50,180 bases of DNA, from contig QHXM01000093.1 in assembly GCA_003222945.1 (NCBI GenBank), positions 1 to 50,180 on the forward strand. The letters are read 5' to 3'. The notes under the pieces are model-generated. The model saw nothing but the letters and a program-made list of their open reading frames with translations, was not told the origin of the DNA and did not search any database. The position numbers and the translations under genes are program-made. Positions 7,983 through 16,486 of this stretch are shown here, in pieces (within the stretch, counting starts at the first letter, position 1; every line of letters starts with the position of its first letter). This DNA comes from Acidobacteriota bacterium (GTDB lineage: Bacteria; Acidobacteriota; Blastocatellia; Pyrinomonadales; Pyrinomonadaceae).

Positions 7983-9092
7983 ATGAAACCTCGAAAACTT
8001 TTGTCCCTCGCCAGACTGCTGCTGGCTCTGGCCGCAACGATTTTAAGTCTAGCCTGCCAGCAATCTCAGTCGCGCACAGCCGACCTTTATCAAACAGGCG
8101 CGAAGCCCGTAGCCGCGCCTGAAGCCAGAGTCACATTCCTCTCCGCTGGCGACATAATGCTCTCGCGAGGCGTAGAGCGTTCTATCAGTAAAGCTGGCGA
8201 CCCGCTCTCGCCTTTCAAGCCGCTCTCTGGGGTTCTGCAATCGACAGACTTCAACTTCGCCAATCTTGAATCTCCCATCTCCGGCAACGACCAGATAATC
8301 GGCAAAGGTCTCGTCTTCAACGCGCACACGCGCGACATAACGGGACTCTCGAAGTACAACTTCAAGGTCCTGAACCTTGCGAACAATCACGCGATGGATC
8401 AGCGGCTGGCAGGATTACTGAGCACTGGCAAGTATCTCGACAACCTTGGCATCACGCACATGGGCACTGGAAACAATCTAACGGAAGCGTGGGAGCCGAA
8501 AGTTATCACCATCAAAGGCGTCCGTGTAGGATTCGTCGGCGCTTCATACTCATCTGTGAATGATGGCGGCGTCGCACGCAACGACTACGTCGCTCGAATC
8601 GAAGACACGCAGCGTTTGAAGAACGCGATTGACAAGCTAAAAACTCAGGCCGATTTCATAGTCGTCACGATGCACGCAGGCGTCGAGTACACGAGACGAC
8701 CGAATCAGGGTCAAGTTGATTTCGCGCACGCAGCCATTGATGATGGCGCGGACATAGTTATCGGCGCGCACCCGCACTGGGTTCAGGTTACGGAGCAATA
8801 CAAGGGCAAGTACATCTTCTATTCCCTGGGCAACTTCATCTTCGATCAGGAATGGAGTCAGGACACAAAAGAGGGGCTGGCCTTAAAGATTACCCTGCTC
8901 AGCAAAGATGCAACTCCGCTTCGACCATCTGCAAATGATCCGACAAAGGCAGCGCGCACAACCGAAGTCGAACAGATAGAACTCATCCCCGTCATCGTTG
9001 AACACTACAGCACGCCGCGCGCAGCCACAGACGAAGAAGCTAAAAAGATTCTGGCGAAGATCGGCCTGACGGATAGAATCCTCAAGCCTTGA
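7983..9092 (+). CDS. CapA family lipoprotein (PGA_cap metallophosphatase-like)
   Basis: Starting at ATG 7983 the 369-aa protein has a lipoprotein signal (hydrophobic run ending LSLAC at about residue 25). The body matches the CapA/poly-gamma-glutamate synthesis domain of the metallophosphoesterase fold: FLSAGDIMLSRGVE, FANLESPIS, LNLANNHAMDQ, ADFIVVTMHAG and DIVIGAHPHWVQ carry the expected metal-ligand Asp, Asn and His residues. Family members act in capsule polymer production or as cell-surface phosphatases; the substrate here is unknown. It follows the binding-protein gene in the same direction with a 76-nt gap. No other capsule genes are nearby, so a polyglutamate role is not supported by context. 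Confidence 0.88.
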   Translation: MKPRKLLSLARLLLALAATILSLACQQSQSRTADLYQTGAKPVAAPEARVTFLSAGDIMLSRGVERSISKAGDPLSPFKPLSGVLQSTDFNFANLESPISGNDQIIGKGLVFNAHTRDITGLSKYNFKVLNLANNHAMDQRLAGLLSTGKYLDNLGITHMGTGNNLTEAWEPKVITIKGVRVGFVGASYSSVNDGGVARNDYVARIEDTQRLKNAIDKLKTQADFIVVTMHAGVEYTRRPNQGQVDFAHAAIDDGADIVIGAHPHWVQVTEQYKGKYIFYSLGNFIFDQEWSQDTKEGLALKITLLSKDATPLRPSANDPTKAARTTEVEQIELIPVIVEHYSTPRAATDEEAKKILAKIGLTDRILKP

Positions 9093-9109
9093 ATTCCGAG
9101 AAAAGAATT

Positions 9110-9560
9110 AACAGGGATGGACAGGATAGACAGGATAAAAATAGAATCATTGCTGCATGAAGGATTGACAGAGAAGGTAATAGGAGCATGTTTTGAAGTT
9201 GCCAATGAACTCGGTGCCGGTTTCTTGGAGTCCGTTTATGAGAAGGCTTTATTGGTTGCCTTACGACAGAAGGGACTCCGGGTTGAAGCACAAGTGCCGT
9301 TAAAGGTCAAATTTCGCGGCGTTATTGTCGGCGACTTTTTGTAGATATTCTGGTTGACGACAAACTTATTATCGAATTGAAAACAGTCTCGACTCTTCGG
9401 CCAGAGCATCAAGCTCAAGTTATCAACTACCTCAAGGCCACTGATATAGATGTCGGCCTGTTGGTGAACTTTGGCAATCCTAAACTCGAATATCGAAGGT
9501 TACATAAATAAAGATTAGTTTCATCGCTTTTTCATCCTGTTTATCCTGTCCATCCCTGTT
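9110..9560 (+). mobile_element. Candidate cassette: GxxExxY gene enclosed by nonad inverted repeats (H4)
   Basis: The left arm 9110-9140 (AACAGGGAT, GGACAGGAT, AGACAGGAT, AAAA) and right arm 9530-9560 are inverted copies matching at 29 of 31 bases. The left arm contains the start codon of the enclosed gene and encodes its first residues MDRIDRIK. The right arm begins 18 nt after the gene's stop. Nothing else lies between the arms. The 9-nt unit architecture is that of the empty hairpins H3 and H18. I see no obvious target-site duplication and no transposase. Calling it mobile is an inference from its geometry. Confidence 0.55.
9117..9511 (+). pseudogene. GxxExxY family protein (PD-(D/E)XK nuclease-like), frameshifted
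   Basis: The first frame gives the family signature GFLESVYEKAL (GxxExxY) and runs into TAG after VGDFL. Adding one T to the run of five T at about 9336-9340 restores FFVDILVDDKLIIELKTVSTLRPEHQAQVINYLKA...GLLVNFGNPKLEYRRLHK, the complete C-terminal half, for about 132 aa in total. The VDxxVDDxxxxELK arrangement fits the PD-(D/E)XK nuclease fold to which this family is assigned; no activity is inferred for this copy. The lesion could be a sequencing error in a homopolymer, a true frameshift or slippage. The gene lies precisely between inverted repeats, and its N-terminus is encoded by the left one. Confidence 0.85.
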
Positions 9561-9788
9561 TGAATCTGTGTTATCTATCCGAACCCCTCGGTTTTGTTTG
9601 GTACTCTAAACGTCGCTCTTTTCCTTGCCAGCGAACTTCTGCCCGCCGTTGCTCATCGCGTATAATGAAACTGTTTACGCGGTTTCGACGTAAAAGCTTT
9701 GGCTGAATTGATCGCCACAAGTTTGAACGTAAAATTTTATAGGTTGGCCCGACACATCCAATCCCCATTAGTTAAGGAATAAACTAAG
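9512..9788. other. Intergenic region upstream of the efflux operon
   Basis: Apart from the right arm of the cassette, this stretch holds a TATAAT hexamer at 9661-9666 that could be a -10 element, without a convincing -35 at 16-18 nt. An AAGGA at about 9774-9778 is a good ribosome-binding site for the ATG at 9789. Confidence 0.4.
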
Positions 9789-11348
9789 ATGGCTTTGAGC
9801 CGTAAGAGAAAGATTGTTATAGCCGTTTCCGCAGTCGCACTGCTCGGAATCATTATCGTCATAAGCATACTCGCTGGCGGAAAAGATGAACCCGAAGTAA
9901 CGACCGTCATAGTCAAGAAGCGTCCTGAACTTCGCTCGACCGTGACGGCGTCAGGCGAAGTTCGCCCCATTCAATACGTCAACATGACTAGCGAGGTCGC
10001 AGGCCGCATAGAAGAGATTTACGTCAAAGAAGGCGACCGCGTGACTAAGGGACAGCAACTCGTCCGTCTTGACCCCACGCAACTTCAGTCGAACCAGGAA
10101 GCGCAGGCAGCAGCCCTTCAAGCCGCCATGAGCGACACGCAGAATGCTCGCACGCAGATAATCGCTGCGCAGAACGGTGTCGCAAACGCGCAGCAAGCGC
10201 AGACCGCTGCCGAAGCGAGTCTGGCGCAAGCTCGTCAGCAAGTCGTCTCTTCTCAAACGAGCGTTGACCGCGCGCAGGTTGATCTGAATACTGCTCAGCG
10301 CGAGTTGAAGCGCGCAACAGAGCTTGTCGAATCTGGCGTCGCCTCGCGCTCTGAGTACGATGCGGCGCGTGATAGATTCGAGCAGGCGAAGGTCGCGTTA
10401 AGCACCGCACGAGCGAACCTAAAAACACAAGAGATTGCTGTTGAAGAGGCGAAGGCTCGCGTTAATCAACAGCGCGTCGCCGTCGTTAATGCTCAGACAA
10501 ACGTCAAGGTCGCACAGCAAGGCGTTCAGACTAGCGAGGCGCGAGCCACACAGCAGCAGGCGCTCCTACGCGGTCAGGGCAGCCAGCTTGCCAAATCCTT
10601 GCAGCTTGCTCCCATCACAGGAATCGTCGCGGAGATTCCATCAAAGGTCGGTCAATTCGCAGTCGCAGGTCTTTCTACAACACCGCTTCTGACAATCGCG
10701 GACATGTCAACCGTGAACGTCGAAGTCAAAGTTGATGAAACGGAGATTACGGACGTTCAGGTCGGACAAAAAGCCAAGATCAAAGTTGATGCTTTCCAGA
10801 ACAGAGACCTCGAGGGCGAGGTAACGCAGAAGACTCCTCTCGCCGTAGGCAAGTCTTCAACTCAAGGCGGTCTTCAGAACACAATCAACGTTCAGGAGGC
10901 GAAAGAGTTTCGCGTCGTGGTGCAGTTAGTGAATGTGCCCGATGATATAAAGGATGGATTAAAACCAGGCTTGAGCGCAACCGCCGTCATCACTACCAAA
11001 GTTGAAAAAGATGTCATAGCAGTTCCACTTCAGGCCATAGTCGAAAAGCCTGCGACGCCGCCTCCGACTCCTGCCGCTACGGGAAGCGTGCCTCAGCCTA
11101 CGCCCTCTGGAGAGAAGCCGAAAGACGTAAAGGGCGTCTATATTCTACAGGCCAACAACAAGGTCAAGTTCATCCCCGTAGAGACAGGCATCACGGGCGA
11201 GTCCGACATTCAAATCTTGAGCGGCGTGCAGGATGGTATGGAGGTCGTAACTGGTCCGAGCCGCGTCTTGAAGATGCTGAAAGACGACACGAAAGTTAAG
11301 CGTCAGGTCTTGAAGCTTGGCGGCGGTAACGCCAACACGGAGAAATAA
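9789..11348 (+). CDS. HlyD/MacA-type periplasmic adaptor subunit
   Basis: The 519-aa protein has an N-terminal anchor helix (residues 7-28, IVIAVSAVALLGIIIVISIL). A first lipoyl half-barrel follows with AGRIEEIYVKEGDRVTKGQQLVRLD. A very long Ala/Gln-rich coiled-coil hairpin covers about 100-260. The second lipoyl half (LAPITGIVAEIPSKVGQ) and beta-barrel (VKVDETEITDVQVGQKAKIKVD) come next, then a C-terminal membrane-proximal domain with a Pro/Thr-rich insert. This is the membrane fusion protein of a tripartite MacAB-like exporter, linking the inner-membrane ABC unit to an outer-membrane channel. The ATPase gene starts 3 nt after its stop, so translation is coupled. No TolC gene is in the window. 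Confidence 0.93.
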   Translation: MALSRKRKIVIAVSAVALLGIIIVISILAGGKDEPEVTTVIVKKRPELRSTVTASGEVRPIQYVNMTSEVAGRIEEIYVKEGDRVTKGQQLVRLDPTQLQSNQEAQAAALQAAMSDTQNARTQIIAAQNGVANAQQAQTAAEASLAQARQQVVSSQTSVDRAQVDLNTAQRELKRATELVESGVASRSEYDAARDRFEQAKVALSTARANLKTQEIAVEEAKARVNQQRVAVVNAQTNVKVAQQGVQTSEARATQQQALLRGQGSQLAKSLQLAPITGIVAEIPSKVGQFAVAGLSTTPLLTIADMSTVNVEVKVDETEITDVQVGQKAKIKVDAFQNRDLEGEVTQKTPLAVGKSSTQGGLQNTINVQEAKEFRVVVQLVNVPDDIKDGLKPGLSATAVITTKVEKDVIAVPLQAIVEKPATPPPTPAATGSVPQPTPSGEKPKDVKGVYILQANNKVKFIPVETGITGESDIQILSGVQDGMEVVTGPSRVLKMLKDDTKVKRQVLKLGGGNANTEK

Positions 11349-11351
11349 GAG

Positions 11352-12116
11352 ATGAGCGACGCTACACTTGCTACCCCTACAGGCGCAAGCGCGCTCGAAC
11401 ACGGCGAGGTTCTTGTGCGCGACGCAGTACCAGCCGCGCTCATCTCCATGCGCGACATCTGGAAGACATATCAGATGGGTTCTGAAGAGGTTCACGCTCT
11501 TCACGGCGTATCGTTCGACGTGCAGAAGGGCGAGTATGTCGCAATCATTGGTCCATCCGGTTCTGGCAAATCAACCTTGATGAACCTGATTGGCTGTCTG
11601 GACACTCCCAGCAAAGGCGAATACTGGATCAACGGCAAGAACGTCTCAGAGATGGACGACGACGAATTAGCGCGCATAAGAAACAAAGAGGTCGGATTTG
11701 TCTTTCAAACCTTCAACCTTCTTGCACGCGCAACCGCGCTTCACAACGTAGAGCTTCCTTTAATCTACGCTGGCATGAGTTCTACCGAGCGCCACGAGAA
11801 GGCAAAGCAGTCGCTCGCAGCAGTTGAATTAACGGACCGCATGATGCACAAGCCCAACGAGCTTTCCGGCGGTCAGCGCCAGCGCGTTGCGATCGCACGC
11901 GCGCTCGTCAATCATCCTTCGATCCTTCTCGCGGATGAGCCAACAGGCGCGCTCGACACGCACACCTCTTACGAAATTATGAATCTCTTTGAAAAACTTC
12001 ATTCCGAAGGCAACACGATCATCGTGGTCACACACGAACCAGACATAGCCGCACGCGCCTACCGCGTTATCTCAATCAGAGACGGAATGATTGAGAAGGA
12101 CGAGCGGCTGAGATAA
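11352..12116 (+). CDS. ABC transporter ATP-binding protein, MacB/LolD type
   Basis: The 254-aa nucleotide-binding protein is complete: Walker [11 protein letters not shown]-loop VFQTFNLL, signature [15 protein letters not shown], Walker [13 protein letters not shown], and switch histidine VVTHEPD. About 30 non-conserved residues precede the core (the ORF start at 11352 fits the spacing after the adaptor gene). In the MacB/LolCDE group this subunit powers FtsX-like permeases that move molecules out of the inner membrane or periplasm by mechanotransmission. It is followed by four separate permease genes, so it may serve more than one permease pair. Its TAA stop is in the same frame as the truncated permease that follows. 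Confidence 0.95.
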   Translation: MSDATLATPTGASALEHGEVLVRDAVPAALISMRDIWKTYQMGSEEVHALHGVSFDVQKGEYVAIIGPSGSGKSTLMNLIGCLDTPSKGEYWINGKNVSEMDDDELARIRNKEVGFVFQTFNLLARATALHNVELPLIYAGMSSTERHEKAKQSLAAVELTDRMMHKPNELSGGQRQRVAIARALVNHPSILLADEPTGALDTHTSYEIMNLFEKLHSEGNTIIVVTHEPDIAARAYRVISIRDGMIEKDERLR

Positions 12117-12146
12117 GAAAGCGAGTCGAAGAGATGGAGAGAAGCG

Positions 12147-13430
12147 TTGACCGGGCGACGAGCGTGGGCGGCAAGCAGATCAGTGCTTCTCAAAAGCCCA
12201 AGCGACGACACCGCATCGCCGCCTCTGGTCTTCTCTGTCTCAAAGCGCCCGCAGATAATCACCTCGCGTGAAGATTTTCTGAGATTCAACAAGCGCAAGG
12301 ATGTGACGCACGAAGATTGGGAAGCGATTGCGCGGCTCTGTAATCTTTGCTGGCGCACGGGACTTTCTGCGAACGTGCCGCGCGAGACCATCAAGCACGC
12401 AGATCAGAAATCCGATGAGGTGACGATTCGCGGCGCAACAATCTCTATGTTCGACATAGACGCAGTAAACCTGGATGCTGGACGATTCTTCTCCGATAGC
12501 GAGTATGCCGCAGGACGCGAGGCCTGTGTGGTCGGCACGGACATTCTCGAAAATCTTTTCGGCGGCGCGCCGCCCGAAAGCGTCATAGGCCAGGATGTGC
12601 GTATAGCCGGACGCCCTTTTGAGATAGTCGGCGTCGCAGAAAAGAAAGGAAAAATCTTCGGCTTCTCGCGCGACAATTTGATTTACATTCCCTACACGGC
12701 CTATCAAAAAATTTACGGCGCGCGAAACTCTCTGGTCGTCTTCATTCAGGCAGCGTCGGCTGAAAAGATCACAGAAGTCGAGGATCAGGTGCGCGCGATT
12801 ATGCGCAACCGCCGGGGTAAAACTTTTCGTGATGAAGAGGACGGGTTCGCGCTTGAGACGCAGGATGTCTTTCTAAACCTCTACGGCTCGGCTACCTCCA
12901 ACATCTATCTGGTCACTATCGGAGTCGCCGCAATCTCGCTCGTAGTCGGCGGCATAGTCGTCATGAATATAATGCTCGTCTCCGTGACGGAAAGGACCAA
13001 AGAGATAGGCATACGCAAAGCCGTCGGCGCGCGGCAGACGGACATCCTTCGACAGTTTCTGATCGAAGCCGTCACCGTCACAGCCATCGGCGGAGCAATC
13101 GGCGTCGTCACAGGTTTTGGCCTCGCATACTTGATTTCTATGCTGATGGGCTTTCCACTTTTGATGAGCGCAGGCTCAGCCCTTTTAGGCGTCGGCGTCT
13201 CATCCTTAGTTGGAATCATCAGCGGATTATGGCCCGCATGGAGAGCAGCGCGCCTTCATCCGATTGATGCGTTAAGGGCTCGCCGTTTCGACGTTGCGCG
13301 CAAACAAGCTGCGCTCGTCTCTGACTATCCTGGGCGTGAGCGTCGGCGTCATCACGGTCATCTTCATGGTCTCGATTATTCAGGGATTGAATCGCGCGTT
13401 CGCCGAACAGATCGAAGCTCTTGGGTCTAA
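12147..13430 (+). pseudogene. MacB-like ABC permease 1, missing its first membrane helix and with altered C-terminus
   Basis: From about residue 25 the product aligns with permease 3 of the same array in the periplasmic MacB core (SREDFLRFNKRKDVTHEDWEA), and it keeps the three C-terminal helices with the VMNIMLVSVTERTKEIGIRKAVGAR coupling segment. The N-terminal 65 or so residues of the family (ETLKLAL...KLRSALTLLGMIIGV, helix 1) are absent: the TTG-started N-terminus reads an unrelated, non-hydrophobic sequence, and no frame between the ATPase stop and this ORF encodes the helix. At the other end the frame passes DALRA and runs on out of register into the start of permease 2. Both edges look like deletions. 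A functional protein is unlikely unless the assembly is wrong. Confidence 0.8.
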
Positions 13431-14487
13431 CACTATCTTCGTCTCGAAGTTCAATCCCAGCTTCGGGCGAATGCCGAAGGCCGAAGAGTTGCACCGCAAA
13501 GAGTTGACGATTGCTGATGCTGACGCAATCCGCCGCGAGGCCGCGTCGCTTGCGGGTGTATCGCCGATTCACAGATTGATTTCTGCAACTCTTCGTTACG
13601 AGGACAAGCAGACGGACACGCCCGTCCTGATTGGCGCGACGCCTTATTACGAGTTTGTGCATTCGCAATATGTTGACCACGGTCGCTGGATCAGCGACGG
13701 CGACATGGAAGCGCGCTCGAATATCTGCATCCCCGGCGTTGATGTCGCGCACGCGCTCTTTCCTTACGAAGACCCGCTGGATAAAGATATAAAGATTAAC
13801 GGCAACACCTATCGCGTCGTTGGGTTGATGGAGCCTCTTGGAAATTTCTTCGGCCAGTCGCGCGATAACACAGTCTTTATTCCGATTACGACTTACGACA
13901 AGTATTATCCCGATCTGCCTTCGCCCGAATCAGCCTTCTTCATCATCGCGCGCCCCATCTCGCGCGCTTACGTAAAATCCGCAATGGACGAGGTGACGGA
14001 AATCTTGCGCCGACAGCGCCGCGTTCGTCCGGGCGACACGGACAACTTTGCAGTCACTTCGCAGGATTCACTTCTCGACATCTACAACCAATTGACAGGC
14101 GCGACCGCGCTCGTGCTGACAGCAGTCTCATTCGTAGCCTTGATGATCGGCGGCATAGGCGTGATGAATATAATGCTAGTCTCTGTCACAGAGCGCACGC
14201 GCGAGATTGGGATTCGCAAAGCTGTGGGCGCAACGCGCGGCAACATTCTTTCACAATTCCTCGTCGAAGCGGTTTGCCTGACGGCCATTGGCGGCGTTGC
14301 GGGTTTGATTGTAGGCGAAGTTGCGAGCTTACTTGTAAATAAATATTCGCCGCTTCCTGCGTTCGTGCCGCTCTGGGCGATTGCGATTGGCCTGGGCATC
14401 TCGGCAGCCGTCGGAATCATCTTCGGATTATGGCCCGCTTGGAAGGCAGCGCGCCTTGACCCGATTGAAGCGTTAAGATACGAATAG
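13294..14487 (+). CDS. MacB-like ABC permease 2 (N-terminus slightly truncated)
   Basis: The 397-aa ORF begins at TTG with LRANKLRSSLTILGVSVGV, that is, in the middle of the family's amphipathic N-terminal segment; about 10-15 residues before it are missing and a TAA lies seven codons upstream in frame. The rest is complete: helix 1, periplasmic core domain, and the three C-terminal helices with GVMNIMLVSVTERTREIGIRKAVGA and the ending WKAARLDPIEALRYE. It would pair with a partner permease and the ATPase in a type VII ABC transporter. A 76-bp stretch is identical to permease 4. Whether it is expressed depends on whether the junction with permease 1 is real. Confidence 0.8.
   Translation: MRANKLRSSLTILGVSVGVITVIFMVSIIQGLNRAFAEQIEALGSNTIFVSKFNPSFGRMPKAEELHRKELTIADADAIRREAASLAGVSPIHRLISATLRYEDKQTDTPVLIGATPYYEFVHSQYVDHGRWISDGDMEARSNICIPGVDVAHALFPYEDPLDKDIKINGNTYRVVGLMEPLGNFFGQSRDNTVFIPITTYDKYYPDLPSPESAFFIIARPISRAYVKSAMDEVTEILRRQRRVRPGDTDNFAVTSQDSLLDIYNQLTGATALVLTAVSFVALMIGGIGVMNIMLVSVTERTREIGIRKAVGATRGNILSQFLVEAVCLTAIGGVAGLIVGEVASLLVNKYSPLPAFVPLWAIAIGLGISAAVGIIFGLWPAWKAARLDPIEALRYE
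14147..14222 (+). repeat. 76-bp exact repeat shared with permease 4
   Basis: Bases 14147-14222 are identical to 17406-17481. The tract encodes the GGIGVMNIMLVSVTERTREIGIRK region, while the flanks on both sides are clearly diverged. Confidence 0.9.
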
Positions 14488-14555
14488 GGGATTAGATACG
14501 TTTTCCTTATTGTGATAATGTCTCCGTCAAGAAAACTATAAGCAGGAAACAGATA

Positions 14556-15113
14556 ATGTCAGCCAAAGTAGAACCCATCTTAACAATCGAAGACCTTGAG
14601 GCGCTGCCCGATGATGGCAATCGCTATGAACTCTTTGAAGGAGAACTTTTCGTGTCGCGTGCACCTGGCCTTTCTCACCAACGTGTCCTTATGAACATCG
14701 CAACCCTTATCAGGATTTATCTTGAGCAGAATCCAATTGGGGAAGTGATACCAACGCCGGGCGTGATTTTTGATAATTATAACAGTGCCATTCCAGATAT
14801 CGTTTTCATAAGTAATTGGCAGATAAACAATATCGGTTCTGAAGAACGCATCTACGAAGCACCTGAACTCGCCATTGAGATTGTCTCGCCCGGCAAAGAG
14901 AATGCGCGGCGTGATCGTGAAGTTAAGCGTCAGGTTTACGGCAAGCACGGCGTCAAAGAGTACTGGATTGCCGATCCAGTGAATAAGTATTTAGAGATAT
15001 ACCGGCTGAAGAGACACAACCTTGCGCTCGACAAAACTCTGATGGATGAAGATGACGTGACTTCATCCGTGCTGCCCGGATTCAAATGCAAGGCGCGTCA
15101 ATTTTTTGGTTGA
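14556..15113 (+). CDS. Uma2 family (DUF820) restriction endonuclease-like protein
   Basis: The 185-aa protein shows the Uma2 pattern: LTIEDLEALPDDGNRYELFEGEL at the N-terminus, the PD motif in SAIPDIVFIS, the downstream PELAIEIVSPGKENARRDREVKRQVYGKHGVKEYWIADP with acidic and Lys residues of the PD-(D/E)XK fold, and the C-terminal VLPGFK. The family is very abundant in cyanobacteria and some other phyla; its biological role is poorly known. Here it interrupts an array of ABC permease genes in the same orientation. It has 68-nt gaps on both sides, so it could be transcribed with them or be an insertion. It has no visible link to transport. Confidence 0.9.
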   Translation: MSAKVEPILTIEDLEALPDDGNRYELFEGELFVSRAPGLSHQRVLMNIATLIRIYLEQNPIGEVIPTPGVIFDNYNSAIPDIVFISNWQINNIGSEERIYEAPELAIEIVSPGKENARRDREVKRQVYGKHGVKEYWIADPVNKYLEIYRLKRHNLALDKTLMDEDDVTSSVLPGFKCKARQFFG

Positions 15114-15181
15114 TGATTTTAGTAGTTACATAATCCCCCTCGGTTTGCAACCATCCCCAAAATTAAACGTAATAACGGGCA

Positions 15182-16417
15182 GTGAAATTCATAGAGACAT
15201 TAAAACTCGCGCTCTCCGCAATCTGGGCGCATAAGCTTCGCTCGGCCTTAACATTGCTCGGCATGATTATAGGCGTGACGGCTGTGGTCGTCGTCGTCTC
15301 TGTCATTCAAGGCTTCAACGCATACTTCGATGAGAAGGTCGCTAACATCGGCTCGCAATCTTTCAGCGTTCGCCGTTTCAGCTTTGACGATTTCAAGAAC
15401 GTTGACACGATTGCCGCCGCTCAGCGACGCAACAAGGATTTGACGCTCGATGAGTTTGACTACGTGCATGAGCGAACGCAGTTGATTGATAAGCTCGGAG
15501 CAAGAGCCAACGCTACGCGAGCGCAGGTCAAGCGCGGCTCTGAGATTATAGAAGACGTTCCGGTTGACGGAGCGACGGCGAACATGGCCGACATTGACAA
15601 TCTGGACATATCGGACGGGCGATTCTTCACCGACGCTGAAAACGACGCGCAGATGCGTGTTGCTTACATAGGCGCTGATGTGGCGAATAAGCTCTTTCCT
15701 TCAGGAAACTCGGTCGGCAATGAGATTACAATCGCTGGCCTGCCCTATCGTGTCATAGGCGTGCAGACGGCCAAGGGAACTGTCTTCGGCGTTCCGCAGG
15801 ACAACTTCATCACTGTTCCTTTGAAAACTTATGCGAGCAACTTCGGCAACCTGATTAATCAACGCTCGCTCTATTTCGTTGCTACGGCAAAGAAGGGCGT
15901 GAATTTCAATGACGCGGTTGAAGAGGCGCGGTTTCTGATGCGGACGCGCAGGCATCTGGCCGCAAACGATAAGGACAACTTCGGGATTTTGACGCCCGAT
16001 GCGATAACGGGCATACGAGACCGCGTTCTCGGCACAGTCTCAATCGTTGCGATTGCCGTGCCCGCGATTGCGCTCGTCGTCGGCGGCATAGTGATTATGA
16101 ACATCATGCTCGTCTCCGTAACGGAAAGGACCAAAGAGATAGGCATACGAAAATCAATCGGCGCTCGCCGGTCCGACATTCTAAAGCAGTTTATGGTAGA
16201 GGCCGTCACGCTCTCTGCAATCGGCGGAGCAATCGGCGTGATACTCGCCTGGATTGTGGGGCGCATTATAACGGCAGTTATTTTCCCGACCTATTTATCA
16301 ATAGCGGCGGTCATCGTCGCCCTAATAGTTTCGGGCGGCATAGGCATCATGTCCGGTATCTTCCCGGCGTGGAAGGCGGCGCGCCTGGACCCGATTGAGG
16401 CGTTGAGAGCGGATTAA
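15182..16417 (+). CDS. MacB-like ABC permease 3
   Basis: The 411-aa product is complete, starting at GTG with MKFIETLKLALSAIWAHKLRSALTLLGMIIGV (amphipathic segment and helix 1). The periplasmic core runs to about residue 270, followed by helices 2-4 with VIMNIMLVSVTERTKEIGIRKSIGARR and the ending FPAWKAARLDPIEALRAD. It belongs to the same subtype as truncated permease 1 (shared TERTKEIGIRK and GRFF segments). It is followed after 3 nt by hairpin H5 and then permease 4. It probably forms a heterodimer with permease 4 using the ATPase at 11352, because no second ATPase is present. Confidence 0.9.
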   Translation: MKFIETLKLALSAIWAHKLRSALTLLGMIIGVTAVVVVVSVIQGFNAYFDEKVANIGSQSFSVRRFSFDDFKNVDTIAAAQRRNKDLTLDEFDYVHERTQLIDKLGARANATRAQVKRGSEIIEDVPVDGATANMADIDNLDISDGRFFTDAENDAQMRVAYIGADVANKLFPSGNSVGNEITIAGLPYRVIGVQTAKGTVFGVPQDNFITVPLKTYASNFGNLINQRSLYFVATAKKGVNFNDAVEEARFLMRTRRHLAANDKDNFGILTPDAITGIRDRVLGTVSIVAIAVPAIALVVGGIVIMNIMLVSVTERTKEIGIRKSIGARRSDILKQFMVEAVTLSAIGGAIGVILAWIVGRIITAVIFPTYLSIAAVIVALIVSGGIGIMSGIFPAWKAARLDPIEALRAD

Positions 16418-16420
16418 AAA

Positions 16421-16483
16421 AGTGATGAGTGATGAGTGATGAGCAAAAACCAAGCTCTTACTCATCATTCATCACTCATCACT
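16421..16483. repeat. Heptad-unit intergenic hairpin (H5)
   Basis: The left arm 16421-16444 (AGTGATG repeated) and right arm 16460-16483 are inverted copies matching at 22 of 24. The arm starts 3 nt after the permease 3 stop and ends 3 nt before the permease 4 ATG. Confidence 0.92.
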
Positions 16484-16486
16484 ATC

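Noticed and set aside
9331-9346. Programmed frameshifting in the GxxExxY gene
   Set aside because: A five-T run alone is weak evidence and no stimulatory structure or upstream Shine-Dalgarno-like element is evident; an indel or error is simpler.
9661-9666. TATAAT as a firm promoter for the efflux operon
   Set aside because: No -35 element is found at proper spacing, so it is mentioned only within the intergenic entry.
16421-16486. Direct heptad repeats considered as a CRISPR array
   Set aside because: Units are 7 nt without spacers and are followed by their inverse, so this is a hairpin, not a CRISPR.
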